A DNA stretch of 34,963 nucleotides from JAQGHB01 sp036384495 (GTDB lineage: Bacteria > Patescibacteriota > Saccharimonadia > Saccharimonadales > UBA4665): NCBI GenBank assembly GCA_036384495.1, contig DASVMD010000056.1:1-34963 (forward strand), read 5' to 3'. The translations under genes were made by a program, and so were the position numbers. Position 1 is the stretch's first letter; the number at the start of each line of letters is the position of its first letter. Under the pieces are notes generated by a model that saw only the letters and a list, made by a program, of their open reading frames with translations, searched no databases and was not told where the DNA came from. Shown one piece after another: positions 16,823-23,245 of this stretch.

Positions 16823-17766
16823 TATTTTCTCCGTTTCTTCTTTTTAGAAGCTCTGGAGGCTGGCTTTTTGGCGGACTTAGACGGCTTAGAAGATACAACT
16901 TCGGCCTCAGGAATGCTTTTGAGATCTTTCTTGGAAGGTTTGTCGGCAATTTCTTCCATTTTAGTTTCATCATCACGCAGCACAATGGATTGCTGAATAA
17001 ATGCTACTAGACCGCTGGTCAACCAATATAAGCTAAGCGCCGAAGCAATATTGACCGTGAACAGGAAGATCATCACCGGAATAAAGAAGCTGGTACTGCG
17101 CCCCACGGCGGCATTGACCTCTGATTGATCGGCTTGCTTGCCCTGCCCGGCTTCTTTGAGAATAGCCCGCAGCGAACGCTGATCCTTAGAAGATGGCAAC
17201 AACTGCCTACTCTGGAAGAATTGCGCAACCGCGCTGCCGAGCACGATGAACATGGCTGGCCAGTACACGCCGCCGCCCTTGTTAAGCGCCGCGCGGCTCA
17301 GATCGACAAAGCCAAATAGGGTGTTATCGAATTTATGGATATTATGGGCCAGCTCCTGCATCCACGACAGGTGTTGTATAAAAGGATACGAGAACGTTAC
17401 GAGAGTGTGCGGATCATCAATGACCTTGCGCAGGCCACTGTAGAGGCCGATCAGAATAATAAACTGCACGATGAGCGTCGGGAACGCGCCGAGCGGATTA
17501 ATCCCCTTTTCTTTGTACAGCTCCATGAGCATTTGCGACTCTTTGGTGCGATTGCCCTTGGTGGCCTGTTTAACTTTCTTGATTTCCGGCTGCAGAGCAC
17601 GCATGGCCTTGGCTTGATACAGCTGCTTTTTGACCAGCGGCCACATAATTAAGCGAATAATAATCGTGAAAATAATGACACTCAGGCCAAAATTGTGGCC
17701 CGGAATCAGCGCATAGATTAGCACTAAGAAGTTAAAAAGTGGCTGAACGATAAGTGTGGTAAACAT
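16822..17766 (-). CDS. yidC: YidC/OxaA membrane protein insertase
   Basis: A 314-residue protein of the short, single-membrane YidC type with no large periplasmic domain. The hydrophilic-groove arginine is R38 in TIIIRLIMWPLVKKQ. A positively charged cytoplasmic hairpin follows (QAKAMRALQPEIKKVKQ), then NPLGAFPTLIVQFIILIGLY and further membrane segments ending near residue 265. The tail is very rich in lysine and arginine (KSAKKPASRASKKKKRRK), which in related proteins aids ribosome contact. It inserts membrane proteins alone or with SecYEG. It starts 5 nt after the stop of a possible 33-residue small ORF and overlaps jag by one base. No signal peptide or lipobox is seen. Confidence 0.93.
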   Translation of the reverse strand: MFTTLIVQPLFNFLVLIYALIPGHNFGLSVIIFTIIIRLIMWPLVKKQLYQAKAMRALQPEIKKVKQATKGNRTKESQMLMELYKEKGINPLGAFPTLIVQFIILIGLYSGLRKVIDDPHTLVTFSYPFIQHLSWMQELAHNIHKFDNTLFGFVDLSRAALNKGGGVYWPAMFIVLGSAVAQFFQSRQLLPSSKDQRSLRAILKEAGQGKQADQSEVNAAVGRSTSFFIPVMIFLFTVNIASALSLYWLTSGLVAFIQQSIVLRDDETKMEEIADKPSKKDLKSIPEAEVVSSKPSKSAKKPASRASKKKKRRK

Positions 17767-17771
17767 CTAAA

Positions 17772-17873
17772 TTATGGCTCCCTAAGAATATATGAGGCTT
17801 TGACTAGTCCTACTATATAGCTTCTCGCCAGGCTCGCCACTATTTTTAACGAAGGCTCGCTTGGGTTCGGCAT
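17772..17873 (-). CDS. Possible 33-residue small ORF between rnpA and yidC
   Basis: This gap of 170 nt contains a 33-codon frame that begins MPNPSEPSLKIVASLARSYI and ends in TAA 5 nt before the yidC ATG. AAGGA sits 7 nt ahead of its ATG, and an extended -10 box lies about 23 nt further upstream. The peptide has a polar, proline-rich start and a moderately hydrophobic middle (IVASLARSYIVGLVKASYIL). It does not resemble YidD, which occupies this place in many bacteria and has a conserved cysteine-rich core. It may be a real small protein, a translated leader for yidC, or chance. Only the frame, ribosome site and promoter are seen; coding status is unproven. Confidence 0.35.
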   Translation of the reverse strand: MPNPSEPSLKIVASLARSYIVGLVKASYILREP

Positions 17874-17895
17874 ATAATTTTCCTTGATCAGTCAA

Positions 17896-17904
17896 ATTAT
17901 ACCA
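17896..17904 (-). promoter_or_regulatory. Extended -10 promoter upstream of yidC and the small ORF
   Basis: The minus strand reads TGGTATAAT, a perfect TGn-TATAAT extended -10. It would start a transcript near 17889. It gives yidC and jag an internal promoter separate from that of rpmH. The -35 region has no consensus. Confidence 0.55.
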
Positions 17905-17936
17905 CGTCTGACCGGTGTTTCCCCAGCGTAAACCGC

Positions 17937-18278
17937 CTAATTTAAGGCTTTTTTAAGTAATTCGCCGACAGCCGCGGATAGCGCTGCCGACTCCATGCTC
18001 GCGACTTTGTCGCTAAAAATTGAAAAAACCAGATCGGTGCCGCCGGGTATGGTGTCGCCCTGCAATCGAACCGCTTCGTAGATACGCCGCCGAATCCGGT
18101 TGCGCACCACCGCTGATTTATGCACCTTTTTACTAACCACCACCGCCACGCGGTACGGGCGCGAGACATCGCGCTGGCCATAGCGCAAGCTAATCAGTTG
18201 CCCGCGCACCGTCGACCCCTGTTTATATACAGCATTTAAGCTGCCATATCCATGGAATCGGTTCCGGCGCGTGATCAT
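17937..18278 (-). CDS. rnpA: Ribonuclease P protein component
   Basis: A 113-residue basic protein of the usual RnpA length. The hallmark RNR motif is in VVVSKKVHKSAVVRNRIRRR (about residues 46-65), preceded by the N-terminal phenylalanine region NRFHGYGSL. RnpA binds the 5' leader of precursor tRNA and helps the catalytic RNA. Its start lies 9 nt after the rpmH stop, matching the conserved rpmH-rnpA pair transcribed away from dnaA. The RNase P RNA gene is not in this window. Confidence 0.92.
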   Translation of the reverse strand: MITRRNRFHGYGSLNAVYKQGSTVRGQLISLRYGQRDVSRPYRVAVVVSKKVHKSAVVRNRIRRRIYEAVRLQGDTIPGGTDLVFSIFSDKVASMESAALSAAVGELLKKALN

Positions 18279-18287
18279 AACAAAATT

Positions 18288-18425
18288 CTAGGCAGAGAGC
18301 TTAGCGCGACCCTTGTTGCGGCGGCGCTTAAGAACGTTGCGACCGGCTTTGTTAGCCATGCGCTTGAGGAAGCCGTGCTCGCGGGCACGAGAGCGCTTTT
18401 TGGGTTGGTGGGTTCGTTTTGGCAT
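18288..18425 (-). CDS. rpmH: 50S ribosomal protein L34
   Basis: A 45-residue very basic protein reading MPKRTHQPKKRSRAREHGFL and then KRMANKAGRNVLKRRR, the standard L34 signature, ending in AKLSA. AAGGA sits 7 nt before the ATG. L34 is a small protein of the large ribosomal subunit. The gene is the first of the rpmH-rnpA-yidC-jag block and faces dnaA across the putative origin. Confidence 0.95.
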   Translation of the reverse strand: MPKRTHQPKKRSRAREHGFLKRMANKAGRNVLKRRRNKGRAKLSA

Positions 18426-18462
18426 CAGTATATCCTTAAACTTACTAAATTACGTCCGTATA

Positions 18463-18491
18463 ACTATATCTGTTATTTCCCTGTTTGTAAA
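18463..18491 (-). promoter_or_regulatory. Promoter of the rpmH operon
   Basis: Minus strand TTTACA (18486-18491) and TATAGT (18463-18468) are separated by exactly 17 bp, close to the housekeeping consensus. The start site would fall near 18456, giving a leader of about 30 nt that contains AAGGA (18433-18437). Confidence 0.65.
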
Positions 18492-18542
18492 GAGGTGGCC
18501 CGCCACGCCGGCTATGGCGTAGTTTTGACAATGATTAGTCGC

Positions 18543-18681
18543 TTATCTGGCGATTTTATCCACGGATGGCACGAGATTATCCACAGTTTTCTAGAGGTCG
18601 CGGAAGCCTGTGCATAAATCTTTATCTGTTTTGGCGATTTTAACCTCCTGACTCCTATTCACGCCAAATGGGTGTGGAAAA
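18543..18681. other. oriC: Putative replication origin segment with DnaA boxes
   Basis: This is part of the 301-bp spacer between rpmH and dnaA. Four DnaA-box-like 9-mers are seen: TTATCCACG (18556-18564), a perfect TTATCCACA (18577-18585), TGTGCATAA (18609-18617, reverse of TTATGCACA) and TGTGGAAAA (18673-18681, reverse of TTTTCCACA). The first two are 21 bp apart, two helical turns. TTATCTG followed by GCGATTTTA occurs at 18543-18558 and again, with a 4-5 bp insert, at 18622-18642. The rest of the spacer holds the rpmH and dnaA promoters. Origin function is inferred from the boxes and the neighbours. Confidence 0.65.
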
Positions 18682-18703
18682 CTATGCCCCAGTCAGGTAT
18701 ATT
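18675..18703 (+). promoter_or_regulatory. dnaA promoter
   Basis: TGGAAA (18675-18680) and TATATT (18698-18703) are 17 bp apart. The -35 hexamer lies inside the DnaA-box-like TGTGGAAAA, which would let DnaA repress its own gene. The leader before the ATG at 18727 is about 17 nt and includes GGGAG. Confidence 0.45.
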
Positions 18704-18726
18704 AGGGGAACGTGACGGGAGCAACG

Positions 18727-20118
18727 ATGCAGCAAGATAGTTTATGGCAGGCGGTACTAGGTGAAATTGAGGTGTCTGTTTCGCGTGGCAATTTTGTGAC
18801 CTGGTTCAAAAACACTGCCTTGCTCAAGCAATCTGGTGGTTCGGTCGTGATCGGCGTTCCCAACATCTTTATTAAGCAGCAGCTCGAAAAAAAGTACGGC
18901 GAGTTGATCACCGAAACCCTGCAGAAAAACGGCATCCAAGTGGAAAGCATTGAATATAAGATCTCTTCGGCTTCGCACGCCGCCAAGCAAAAAGCCGCTG
19001 AGGCCGACAATGTAACGCTCGAGCAAGCCCCGGCCACCGACGAAGCCATCCAAAAACAGGTGTTTAGCAAACCAAAAGGTAGCAGCCTGGCGCACTCCTA
19101 CCGCCAGGGCCTCAACGAACGCTACACTTTTGAGAGCTTTATCGTCGGTTCCAGCAACGAGCTGGCCTTTGCGGCCTGCCAGTCAATTGCCGCGCACTCC
19201 GGAACCAAATACAATCCACTGTTTTTGTACGGCGGCGTGGGAATTGGCAAAACACACCTTATTCAGGCAGTCGGCAATGTGTTGCAAGCTCGCGACCCTG
19301 GCGCCAAAATCCTGTATATATCCACCGAGCAGTTTGTGCAAGAGTTTGTGGACGCCCTGCGCTTCCGTAAAACCGCCGAATTTACCCGCTACTACCGCAA
19401 TGGCGACGTACTCATCGTGGACGATATCCAGTTCATTGCTGGTAAAGAAAAAGTTCAGGAAGAGTTCTTCCACACCTTTAACGCGCTGTATCAGGCCAAC
19501 AAACAAATTATTATCAGCTCCGATAAGCCGCCCAAGGATATCCCCACACTTGAGGACCGCCTCAAATCGCGCTTTGCCGGCGGCATGCTGATCGACATGC
19601 AAATCCCCGATTACGAAACGCGTTGCGCTATTGTGCAAACCAAAGCCCAGGAGCATGACGTGGTGCTGCCGTCTGACGTAGTCGACTACCTGGCCAATAA
19701 TATCCAGAACAATATTCGTGAGCTGGAGGGCGCGCTCAATCAGTTGCTAGCTTGGTGTGAGGTGCGCAACCTAGAGCCGACGCTGGCGGTGACTACTGGC
19801 GTGTTAAATGTCAGTAAAGCGCGGCCCAAACACCTGAGCGCCAAGCAAATTATTGAACGTACGGCTCGTCATTTCCAGGTTCCAGTCGAAGATATCATCG
19901 GACCAAAACGCGACAAAGACATCGTAGTGCCCCGCCAAATCGCTATGTATATTTTACGTAGTGAGCTACATCTCAGTTTTCCTAAAATTGCCCGCGAGTT
20001 AGGACGCAAAGACCACACCACGGCCATCCATTCGGTCGAAAAAATCGAGAAAGAATCACGGCTCGACGCCAATATGCGCATGGCCATTTCCGAAATTAAG
20101 GAGCACTTATATGCATAA
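18727..20118 (+). CDS. dnaA: Chromosomal replication initiator DnaA
   Basis: A 463-residue initiator. Domain I (1-85) starts MQQDSLWQAVLGEIEVSVSR, and domain II is a short charged linker. Domain III is an AAA+ ATPase with Walker A GGVGIGKT (169-176), Walker B VLIVDDIQF (228-236) and an arginine finger in LKSRFAGG. Domain IV carries the DNA-binding signature GRKDHTTAIHS (426-436), which reads DnaA boxes. I start at the ATG at 18727, which has GGGAG at a 5-nt spacing; an upstream GTG at 18712 would add five residues. DnaA melts the origin and loads the helicase. Boxes flank the gene on both sides. Confidence 0.97.
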   Translation: MQQDSLWQAVLGEIEVSVSRGNFVTWFKNTALLKQSGGSVVIGVPNIFIKQQLEKKYGELITETLQKNGIQVESIEYKISSASHAAKQKAAEADNVTLEQAPATDEAIQKQVFSKPKGSSLAHSYRQGLNERYTFESFIVGSSNELAFAACQSIAAHSGTKYNPLFLYGGVGIGKTHLIQAVGNVLQARDPGAKILYISTEQFVQEFVDALRFRKTAEFTRYYRNGDVLIVDDIQFIAGKEKVQEEFFHTFNALYQANKQIIISSDKPPKDIPTLEDRLKSRFAGGMLIDMQIPDYETRCAIVQTKAQEHDVVLPSDVVDYLANNIQNNIRELEGALNQLLAWCEVRNLEPTLAVTTGVLNVSKARPKHLSAKQIIERTARHFQVPVEDIIGPKRDKDIVVPRQIAMYILRSELHLSFPKIARELGRKDHTTAIHSVEKIEKESRLDANMRMAISEIKEHLYA

Positions 20119-20372
20119 AAATATGGTGTCGCTTTGTGGGAAAACTGCGGGTAACTTGGGGACTGCCTGCGCACAAGTTTTGCCAGTACAAAAAACTGAG
20201 TATAAGTACCACATTTGTACTCGCGTTATGCGCCAATTGTACACCCACTTTTCCACTGGCGTTTTGGCGTTTTCCAATCTGTTAAGGGGTCAGTTGTACC
20301 CATTACCCACAGGACCTATAAAGACAACTACTTTTTATAAAAATTTAATTACTTATTATTAAGGAGCGTGCT
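20119..20372. other. dnaA-dnaN spacer: box-like sites, GTAC motifs and an AT-rich stretch
   Basis: This 254-bp spacer has no confident gene. DnaA-box-like sites include TTACCCACA (20303-20311, one mismatch), TGTGGGAAA (20135-20143) and TTTTCCACT (about 20250-20258), plus TATGCATAA across the dnaA stop (20110-20118). GTAC occurs five times between 20186 and 20299. The last 40 bp before the ribosome site (about 20321-20360) are strongly AT-rich, a possible unwinding element, and probably also hold the dnaN promoter. AAGGAG at 20361-20366 is the dnaN ribosome site. A Bacillus-like bipartite origin around dnaA would explain these features. Confidence 0.45.
20182..20224. repeat. 11-bp inverted repeat around GTAC motifs
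   Basis: GCCAGTACAAA (20182-20192) and TTTGTACTCGC (20214-20224) are inverted copies with one mismatch, separated by 21 bp that hold a third GTAC. The arms are too far apart to be an obvious terminator. A dimeric regulator or origin-binding protein site is possible. Confidence 0.5.
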
Positions 20373-21464
20373 ATGAAGCTACAAGTTACTCAAGAAAACC
20401 TAAATCGTGCGCTCGGCTCCGTGGCCCGCGTGGCTAATACTCGCGGTACCCTACCCATCCTGGCAAACGTGCTTATTAAAACCAGTAATAATCGACTCAG
20501 TATTTCGGCGACTAACCTCGATATTGCTATCACCCACTACCTCGGCGCCAAAGTTTCCGAAGAAGGCTCGATCACCGTCCCTGCTCGCCTGATGCAAGAC
20601 TTTGTAAACAGCTTGCCACAAGGTGTCATTGAGCTGGATTTACAGGATACTAAACTGCACGTTACTACCGATCAGTATAAATCTGTGGTAAACGGCGTGG
20701 TGGCCGACGACTTCCCTATTATGCCGGCTATTACTAGTGGAAAAAGCTGGGAAATCGACAGTGGTTTGTTTAAAAAAGCGCTGCAGCAAGTGGTATTTGC
20801 CGCCTCAAACGACGAGACCCGACCGGTGCTCACCGCCGTATTACTGCAAACCGCCGACGGCGTGCTCTCTATGGCCGCCACCGACAGCTATCGGTTGGCC
20901 GAAAAACAGCTTGGTAAAAACAAAGAAGACGTACAGCTGCTCATCCCCGCTTCGGCGATGCACGATTTACTGCGCGTACTCGGCGATGACGATGCCAAAA
21001 TAAAAGTCACCCACGACGATCAGCAGGTGTTATTTCAGGTTGGCGATGTCGAGCTGGTAACGCGCCTCGTCGAAGGCAAATACCCGGATTACCGAAAACT
21101 AATCCCCGAATCGTTTGATACCAAGGCAAAACTGAAGCGCGCCGATCTGGTAAATGTTACCAAAGTATCCAGCTTGTTCGCCCGCGAAAGCGCCGGCAGC
21201 GTCACCATTGAGCTCGATGAAAAAACCGGCAAGCTGAGTATTCGTTCAGTAGCCTCCCAGCTCGGCGAAAACACCGCCGAAGCCAAAGCGGCAGTTACCG
21301 GCAGCGGCAGCATCACGCTCAACTCGCGCTACTTGCTCGATGCTCTCGGCGCCTTAAACGGCGATGAAGTCACTTTTGGATTTAATGGAAAACTCGAACC
21401 AACGCTACTAGAAGACGCCACTGCCAGCGACTATAAGCACATCATCATGCCGCTTAAAAGCTAA
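20373..21464 (+). CDS. dnaN: DNA polymerase III beta sliding clamp
   Basis: A 363-residue protein, the usual length of the beta clamp with three repeated domains. The N-terminus MKLQVTQENLNRALGSVARV and segment RGTLPILANVLIK are typical. VVFAASNDETRPVLTAVLLQ and MAATDSYRLAEKQL mark domain II, and GEDATASDYKHIIMPLK-like sequence closes domain III (here LEDATASDYKHIIMPLKS). The dimeric ring tethers the polymerase to DNA and docks repair proteins. AAGGAG at a 6-nt spacing fixes the start. The following gene on the same strand is recF, but a toxin-antitoxin pair on the opposite strand lies between them. Confidence 0.96.
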   Translation: MKLQVTQENLNRALGSVARVANTRGTLPILANVLIKTSNNRLSISATNLDIAITHYLGAKVSEEGSITVPARLMQDFVNSLPQGVIELDLQDTKLHVTTDQYKSVVNGVVADDFPIMPAITSGKSWEIDSGLFKKALQQVVFAASNDETRPVLTAVLLQTADGVLSMAATDSYRLAEKQLGKNKEDVQLLIPASAMHDLLRVLGDDDAKIKVTHDDQQVLFQVGDVELVTRLVEGKYPDYRKLIPESFDTKAKLKRADLVNVTKVSSLFARESAGSVTIELDEKTGKLSIRSVASQLGENTAEAKAAVTGSGSITLNSRYLLDALGALNGDEVTFGFNGKLEPTLLEDATASDYKHIIMPLKS

Positions 21465-21853
21465 AGCCGACCGTCGATCAGACGTAGTCCCGGGCAAACT
21501 GTTTTGAGTATTTCAGCGTCGCAGGTTAAAAATGGCAAATCCTCTGAAATAGCTTGGCTCATAAGGAGTAAGTCGAATGGGTCAGCATGTGGTGTTGCAG
21601 CCAAACCAGGCACCTTATAGATGTGCTGAGCGGCTATGTCTAAAACAGTAATTCCCTGCTGTTCCAAAGTTTTATAGATAGACTCGGTATCAGGCGCATC
21701 CAGTTTGTCTTTTCGCTTTTTCATAGCTATCTCGAAAAGAGATGCCGTAGATACAGTTATTGATTGTGTTTTGGCTATTTCTAGTGCTTCTCGACCGAGA
21801 CGCTCTAGATTATCATTAAGTAACCAGATAAGTATGTGAGTATCGATTATCAT
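21461..21853 (-). CDS. vapC: VapC-type PIN-domain toxin
   Basis: A 130-residue PIN-domain ribonuclease. The four acidic active-site residues are present: D4 in MIIDTHILIWLL, E41 in ASLFEIAMK, D94 in HADPFDLLLMSQA and D112 in LTCDAEIL. This sub-type normally pairs with a Phd/YefM antitoxin, which is the gene just upstream; the two overlap by 4 nt (21850-21853). The toxin is expected to cut RNA such as tRNA when the antitoxin is lost. The target is unknown. It converges on dnaN, and the two stop codons overlap (CTAA, 21461-21464). No sign of decay. Confidence 0.88.
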   Translation of the reverse strand: MIIDTHILIWLLNDNLERLGREALEIAKTQSITVSTASLFEIAMKKRKDKLDAPDTESIYKTLEQQGITVLDIAAQHIYKVPGLAATPHADPFDLLLMSQAISEDLPFLTCDAEILKTVCPGLRLIDGRL

Positions 21854-22101
21854 TCAGGAAAAATCTTACTGTTTTCAAAATCTTCGTTAACCAGCTTTGT
21901 AGCGTGATCCCAGTCGGCGTCACTAAAATTGAATTGCCCTTTCATAGAGCCAAACAGGCTGCCAGGCTTTGTTTTGGGGACTGCAGTGAGCACTACCTCG
22001 GTTTCGCCACGAGCACCAATATAAACCGGTTTACCGGCTTTGGCCTGCTGAATGTATTTGCTAAGGTTGGCCTTGGCTTCATGAATAGGAATCGTTTTCA
22101 T
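21850..22101 (-). CDS. Phd/YefM-family antitoxin
   Basis: An 83-residue protein. The N-terminal DNA-binding half starts MKTIPIHEAKANLSKYIQQA and continues KAGKPVYIGARGETEVVLTAV, the classic Phd/YefM pattern. The acidic C-terminus (SDADWDHATKLVNEDFENSK) should wrap and inhibit the toxin. It precedes vapC and overlaps it by 4 nt. A promoter containing tandem repeats lies directly upstream, fitting autorepression by the antitoxin-toxin complex. The -10 box ends 6 nt before the ATG, so the mRNA may lack a leader. Confidence 0.87.
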   Translation of the reverse strand: MKTIPIHEAKANLSKYIQQAKAGKPVYIGARGETEVVLTAVPKTKPGSLFGSMKGQFNFSDADWDHATKLVNEDFENSKIFPE

Positions 22102-22107
22102 AGCTGT

Positions 22108-22144
22108 AGTCTAGCATAGTAAAATGACTAAGTCAACTAAGTCA
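22108..22144 (-). promoter_or_regulatory. Toxin-antitoxin promoter with tandem operator repeats
   Basis: Minus strand TTGACT (22131-22136) and TAGACT (22108-22113) are 17 bp apart. Two contiguous 9-bp copies of ACTAAGTCA (22127-22135 and 22136-22144, plus strand) cover the -35 box. TGACT-A-AGTCA (22125-22135) is a perfect short palindrome. This is a likely antitoxin operator. Confidence 0.65.
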
Positions 22145-22177
22145 TAATTGCAATTCTGAAGAAGTGTTACAAAAGTA

Positions 22178-22183
22178 TATACT
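22178..22183 (+). promoter_or_regulatory. recF -10 box
   Basis: TATACT ends 6 nt before the recF ATG at 22190, with a weak TTCTGA upstream as -35. The spacing again predicts a leaderless mRNA. It shows recF has its own promoter, separate from dnaN. Confidence 0.5.
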
Positions 22184-22189
22184 AGAAAG

Positions 22190-23245
22190 ATGATAACCGA
22201 CCTGCGCCTGCAGCATTTCCGTTCTTACGACGACGCCTCGTTTGAGCTGAGCCAAGGTGTAAATATTGTGGTTGGCCCCAACGCCAGCGGCAAAACCAAT
22301 CTGTTGGAGGCGGTTTTAGTGCTAGCTCGAGGCAATTCCTACCGCGCCAAAGACAGTGAGCTGGTCGGTTTTGATCAGCCCTGGGCCCGGATCGATGCTG
22401 ACCTGGCTTCTGGCAGTTCGCGGACGGTTAAGATTGAGCTGGAGCCGACGTCGCATAAAACCTACGAAATCAGCGGCAAGCCCTACAAGCGCCTAAATCT
22501 AAACACCAGCCTGCCGGTGGTGTTGTTTGAGCCGAATCACCTGCAGCTATTGTCTGGTGGGCCCGAGGGCCGTAGAAACTACCTAGATGACCTCTTAGAG
22601 CAAACGGTGGGCGGTTATGGCATCTTGCGCCGGCAGTATAAACGCACCTTGGCGCAGCGCAACAGCCTTTTGAAGTCTGCGGTTGGTAACCTGGAAACGC
22701 AGTTTTTCCCCTGGAATGTGCGCCTCAGCCAGCTGGCCGGCAAAGTGGTGCGTTATCGGACGGAGCTGGTAGAGGAAATCAATAAAACCCTGCCTGAGCT
22801 CTACAAAGAGTTGGCTCAAACCGATACCAACGTGCTGGTGCAATACCAAAGTCCCTGGCCCGCCGACGCCTACGAAACGCATTTTTTGAAAAAACTGGAG
22901 GCCAGCCTGGAGCTCGACAAGCTGCGTGGCTTTACCGCCAGCGGCCCGCACCGTGAAGATCTGGCGGTGCTGTTTGATGGCCGACCGGCGGCCGAAACCG
23001 CCTCGCGCGGCGAGGTTCGCACCACTGTTTTGGCGCTCAAAATTATCGAACTATCGCAGATTAAGGCCGCCCGCGACACCACGCCGCTACTCCTCCTCGA
23101 CGACGTCTTCAGCGAACTCGACGGCAAGCGCCGCCACGCCCTCACCGCCCACCTGGCCACCTACCAAACCTTCATCACCACCACCGACGCCGACCTGGTG
23201 CTCCAAAACTTCACCGAAGAATGCAACATTATCCCGTTGGGCTAA
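22190..23245 (+). CDS. recF: DNA replication and repair protein RecF
   Basis: A 351-residue SMC-like ATPase. Walker A is GPNASGKT (29-36), the family's KTNLLEA follows, and the Walker B region is LLLLDDVFSELDG. SRGEVRTTVLALKIIEL is the RecF signature segment. RecF binds gapped DNA with RecO and RecR and helps load RecA. Position after dnaA and dnaN is the classical gene order, interrupted here only by the toxin-antitoxin pair. No gyrase gene follows; the next gene is on the opposite strand and directly abuts the stop codon. Confidence 0.94.
   Translation: MITDLRLQHFRSYDDASFELSQGVNIVVGPNASGKTNLLEAVLVLARGNSYRAKDSELVGFDQPWARIDADLASGSSRTVKIELEPTSHKTYEISGKPYKRLNLNTSLPVVLFEPNHLQLLSGGPEGRRNYLDDLLEQTVGGYGILRRQYKRTLAQRNSLLKSAVGNLETQFFPWNVRLSQLAGKVVRYRTELVEEINKTLPELYKELAQTDTNVLVQYQSPWPADAYETHFLKKLEASLELDKLRGFTASGPHREDLAVLFDGRPAAETASRGEVRTTVLALKIIELSQIKAARDTTPLLLLDDVFSELDGKRRHALTAHLATYQTFITTTDADLVLQNFTEECNIIPLG

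Noticed and set aside
18252..18617. 121-codon plus-strand frame across rpmH and the origin spacer
   Set aside because: It is antisense to the certain rpmH gene and the rnpA start, and covers the DnaA boxes.
20111..20362. 83-codon plus-strand frame filling the dnaA-dnaN gap, start overlapping the dnaA stop
   Set aside because: No ribosome site, no recognisable motif, unusual composition, and it runs through box-like sites, the AT-rich stretch and the dnaN leader. Conservation in relatives could still revive it.
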